Assembly: GCA_030605045.1 (NCBI GenBank)
Contig: JAUWBK010000005.1
Span: 1 to 21,490, forward strand
From: Dehalococcoidia bacterium
Lineage (GTDB): Bacteria > Chloroflexota > Dehalococcoidia > Dehalococcoidales > RBG-16-60-22
DNA: 21,490 nucleotides
Reading direction: 5' to 3'
Every line of letters starts with the position of its first letter. Within the stretch, counting starts at the first letter, position 1. Of this stretch, positions 20,319 to 21,490 are shown in pieces. The notes under the pieces are model-generated. The model did no database searches, was not told the origin of the DNA, and worked only from the letters and a program-made list of their open reading frames with translations. The position numbers were made by a program, and so were the translations under genes.

Positions 20319-21490
20319 CCACGGTCGGCTTGTTCCCTACCTGGTCCCATGATGGGATAACGTCGCACTGGTGGTAGAGCATGCTTTACCCATAATTCAT
20401 GCCAGCCATAGAGGGTTCGCACATAAAATTCAAGTGGTGCTGGCTTATTATCAGCCAGGGCAGAACCAGGCTCAACCATCCATTCTTTGGGTCGGGGAAT
20501 AACGCCATGAGCCATCAGGTAATCCCATCCTCCAAGGGTAGATTTCACCGCCTCGTCGATAGTCTTGAATCCATAGGGCTGGCACATCTCAACCCCCCAA
20601 ACAAAGCAGGGACTGACATTCCCTTGACCGAATATGTCAACCTCATCACACATCATATCTATCCACTTCTTCCAACCAACACGCTTTGCCTTCCCCGGGC
20701 AGAGAATATTGAATAGCCGCTCGTCCCATACCTCAAGGTTGGTCTCGTGAGAATCGATTCCGGCATCCCGGTACCTTTTGGCTACCTCGCGTGTTTTGGG
20801 TCCTGTTTGCAAGCAGAGAGGCCATCGGTAGCCTATAGCTTCGTGTATGGCTTCGGCATACCGCAGATAAAAATCTTCCTCGTTCAAGCCATCCACCTTG
20901 GTTAAAATTGTTCCTCCTGTAAACAGGATACCGTTCGGTAGCCTTCCTGGTGGCCACTCCTCTCCAAAATAGGCTTCCCTAAACGCTTCCTTTACCTGCT
21001 CAGGTTTCTCAAACCAGCCCCGCTTTGAGCGCAATCCCACCCTTTGTTGTTCTTTGGCGGCACGATTTATATCACAAAACTTGCATTCCTCTTCGTAACC
21101 CCAGAATTGGCACATCCTCAGTGCCACAAAGCGGGTAAAAGGCTTACCAGGGATAACATCTACGACTTCACCATAAGAAGTCCCGTCCTCAAAATGCTTA
21201 TCCTTGTATTTGGGACGGGGGTAGGGGTCAAGTATTGAGGCGATGGGTATATGCTGACCGTTCTCCTTTGTGCACAGGGTAAGTTTCCCGTCTATCAAAT
21301 CAACGATATACTCAGAATTACGGTGAACATGCCAATCCAAGGTGGTGTTGCCGCGTAAATCGTACATTCCGCCGGTAATATGGATTTGGTCAGGAACCTT
21401 ACTCCATTTAGCGTCAGGAGCGTCCCTATCCCAGATGAACAGATTGTAGCTCTTGCTATGGTAAGGTTCCACAAACTTAAGGGCACTTTC
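20297..21490 (-). CDS. Radical SAM protein with CX8CX2C motif, 5' end outside the window
   Basis: A radical SAM enzyme of unknown reaction. It would use a [4Fe-4S] cluster and S-adenosylmethionine to make a radical. From the GTG at 21472 it runs 391 aa, but the frame stays open to the window edge with protein-like residues, so the start is probably outside. The cluster motif is C121, C130 and C133 (CQFWGYEEECKFC), a CX8CX2C spacing instead of the canonical CX3CX2C. The glycine motif follows as LFTGGTIL. Residues 1-110 form an extra N-terminal domain with no cysteine cluster. The C-terminus ends just before the TRAP relic. No maturase target is identifiable, and possible roles such as cofactor or peptide modification are undecided. 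Confidence 0.85.
   Translation of the reverse strand, partial: ESALKFVEPYHSKSYNLFIWDRDAPDAKWSKVPDQIHITGGMYDLRGNTTLDWHVHRNSEYIVDLIDGKLTLCTKENGQHIPIASILDPYPRPKYKDKHFEDGTSYGEVVDVIPGKPFTRFVALRMCQFWGYEEECKFCDINRAAKEQQRVGLRSKRGWFEKPEQVKEAFREAYFGEEWPPGRLPNGILFTGGTILTKVDGLNEEDFYLRYAEAIHEAIGYRWPLCLQTGPKTREVAKRYRDAGIDSHETNLEVWDERLFNILCPGKAKRVGWKKWIDMMCDEVDIFGQGNVSPCFVWGVEMCQPYGFKTIDEAVKSTLGGWDYLMAHGVIPRPKEWMVEPGSALADNKPAPLEFYVRTLYGWHELWVKHALPPVRRYPIMGPGREQADRGWASVGY

Noticed and set aside
1..21490. CRISPR arrays, rRNA, tRNA or insertion sequences
   Set aside because: I saw no regularly spaced repeats, no conserved rRNA stretches, no complete tRNA fold and no transposase frame.

Overview
The window is bacterial and points to a strict anaerobe. 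Evidence is Shine-Dalgarno-led starts, plausible sigma70-type promoters, an indolepyruvate:ferredoxin oxidoreductase, a corrinoid methyltransferase pair, and a radical SAM gene at the right edge. The gene mix (several class III aminotransferases, a pyrrolysine-free MtmB homologue, iorAB, scattered beta-oxidation genes) would fit uncultivated sediment bacteria such as Chloroflexota (Dehalococcoidia-like) or Desulfobacterota. I cannot fix the taxon from sequence alone.

Layout. (1) 1-1706, plus: end of an ABC exporter operon, with a 5'-cut ATPase and an ABC-2 permease. (2) 6558-1915, minus: an apparent operon of an ornithine cyclodeaminase/alanine dehydrogenase-type enzyme, a cobalamin-binding corrinoid protein, an MtmB-family methylamine methyltransferase homologue without pyrrolysine, and a class III aminotransferase. 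A second class III aminotransferase of the taurine:pyruvate type (6938-8335) is transcribed divergently. (3) 8640-12932: an acyl-CoA dehydrogenase (minus) diverges from a plus-strand hbd / enoyl-CoA hydratase / thiolase operon, a four-carbon-type acyl-CoA oxidation or synthesis module. (4) 15697-13204, minus: iorA-iorB, overlapping by 8 bp. (5) 19916-16040, minus: a split UxaA-family lyase (92-aa SAF subunit and 387-aa large subunit), a third class III aminotransferase, and a D-isomer-type 2-hydroxyacid dehydrogenase. (6) 20055-20318: a broken C-terminal piece of a TRAP transporter large permease (DctM), with a strong hairpin terminator beside it. (7) 20297 to the right edge: a radical SAM protein with a CX8CX2C cluster motif, open at its 5' end.

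How the genes may work together. The theme is removing amino, methyl and possibly sulfo groups from small amino compounds and feeding the products into 2-oxoacid and acyl-CoA metabolism. The methyltransferase and corrinoid protein would demethylate an N-methylated substrate. The aminotransferases would deaminate, with pyruvate or 2-oxoglutarate as acceptor. The cyclodeaminase-family protein could regenerate pyruvate from alanine. The SAF/UxaA pair has the subunit plan of (2R)-sulfolactate sulfo-lyase SuyAB. Beside a 2-hydroxyacid dehydrogenase and an aminotransferase it would make a complete route from an amino-sulfonate to pyruvate and sulfite, but this substrate assignment is inference. IorAB would turn 2-oxoacids into acyl-CoA plus reduced ferredoxin, and the beta-oxidation module would process acyl-CoAs.

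The most notable items are the pyrrolysine-free MtmB homologue with its corrinoid partner and the SuyAB-like operon. The TRAP relic and the active-site substitutions in the beta-oxidation enzymes are secondary.
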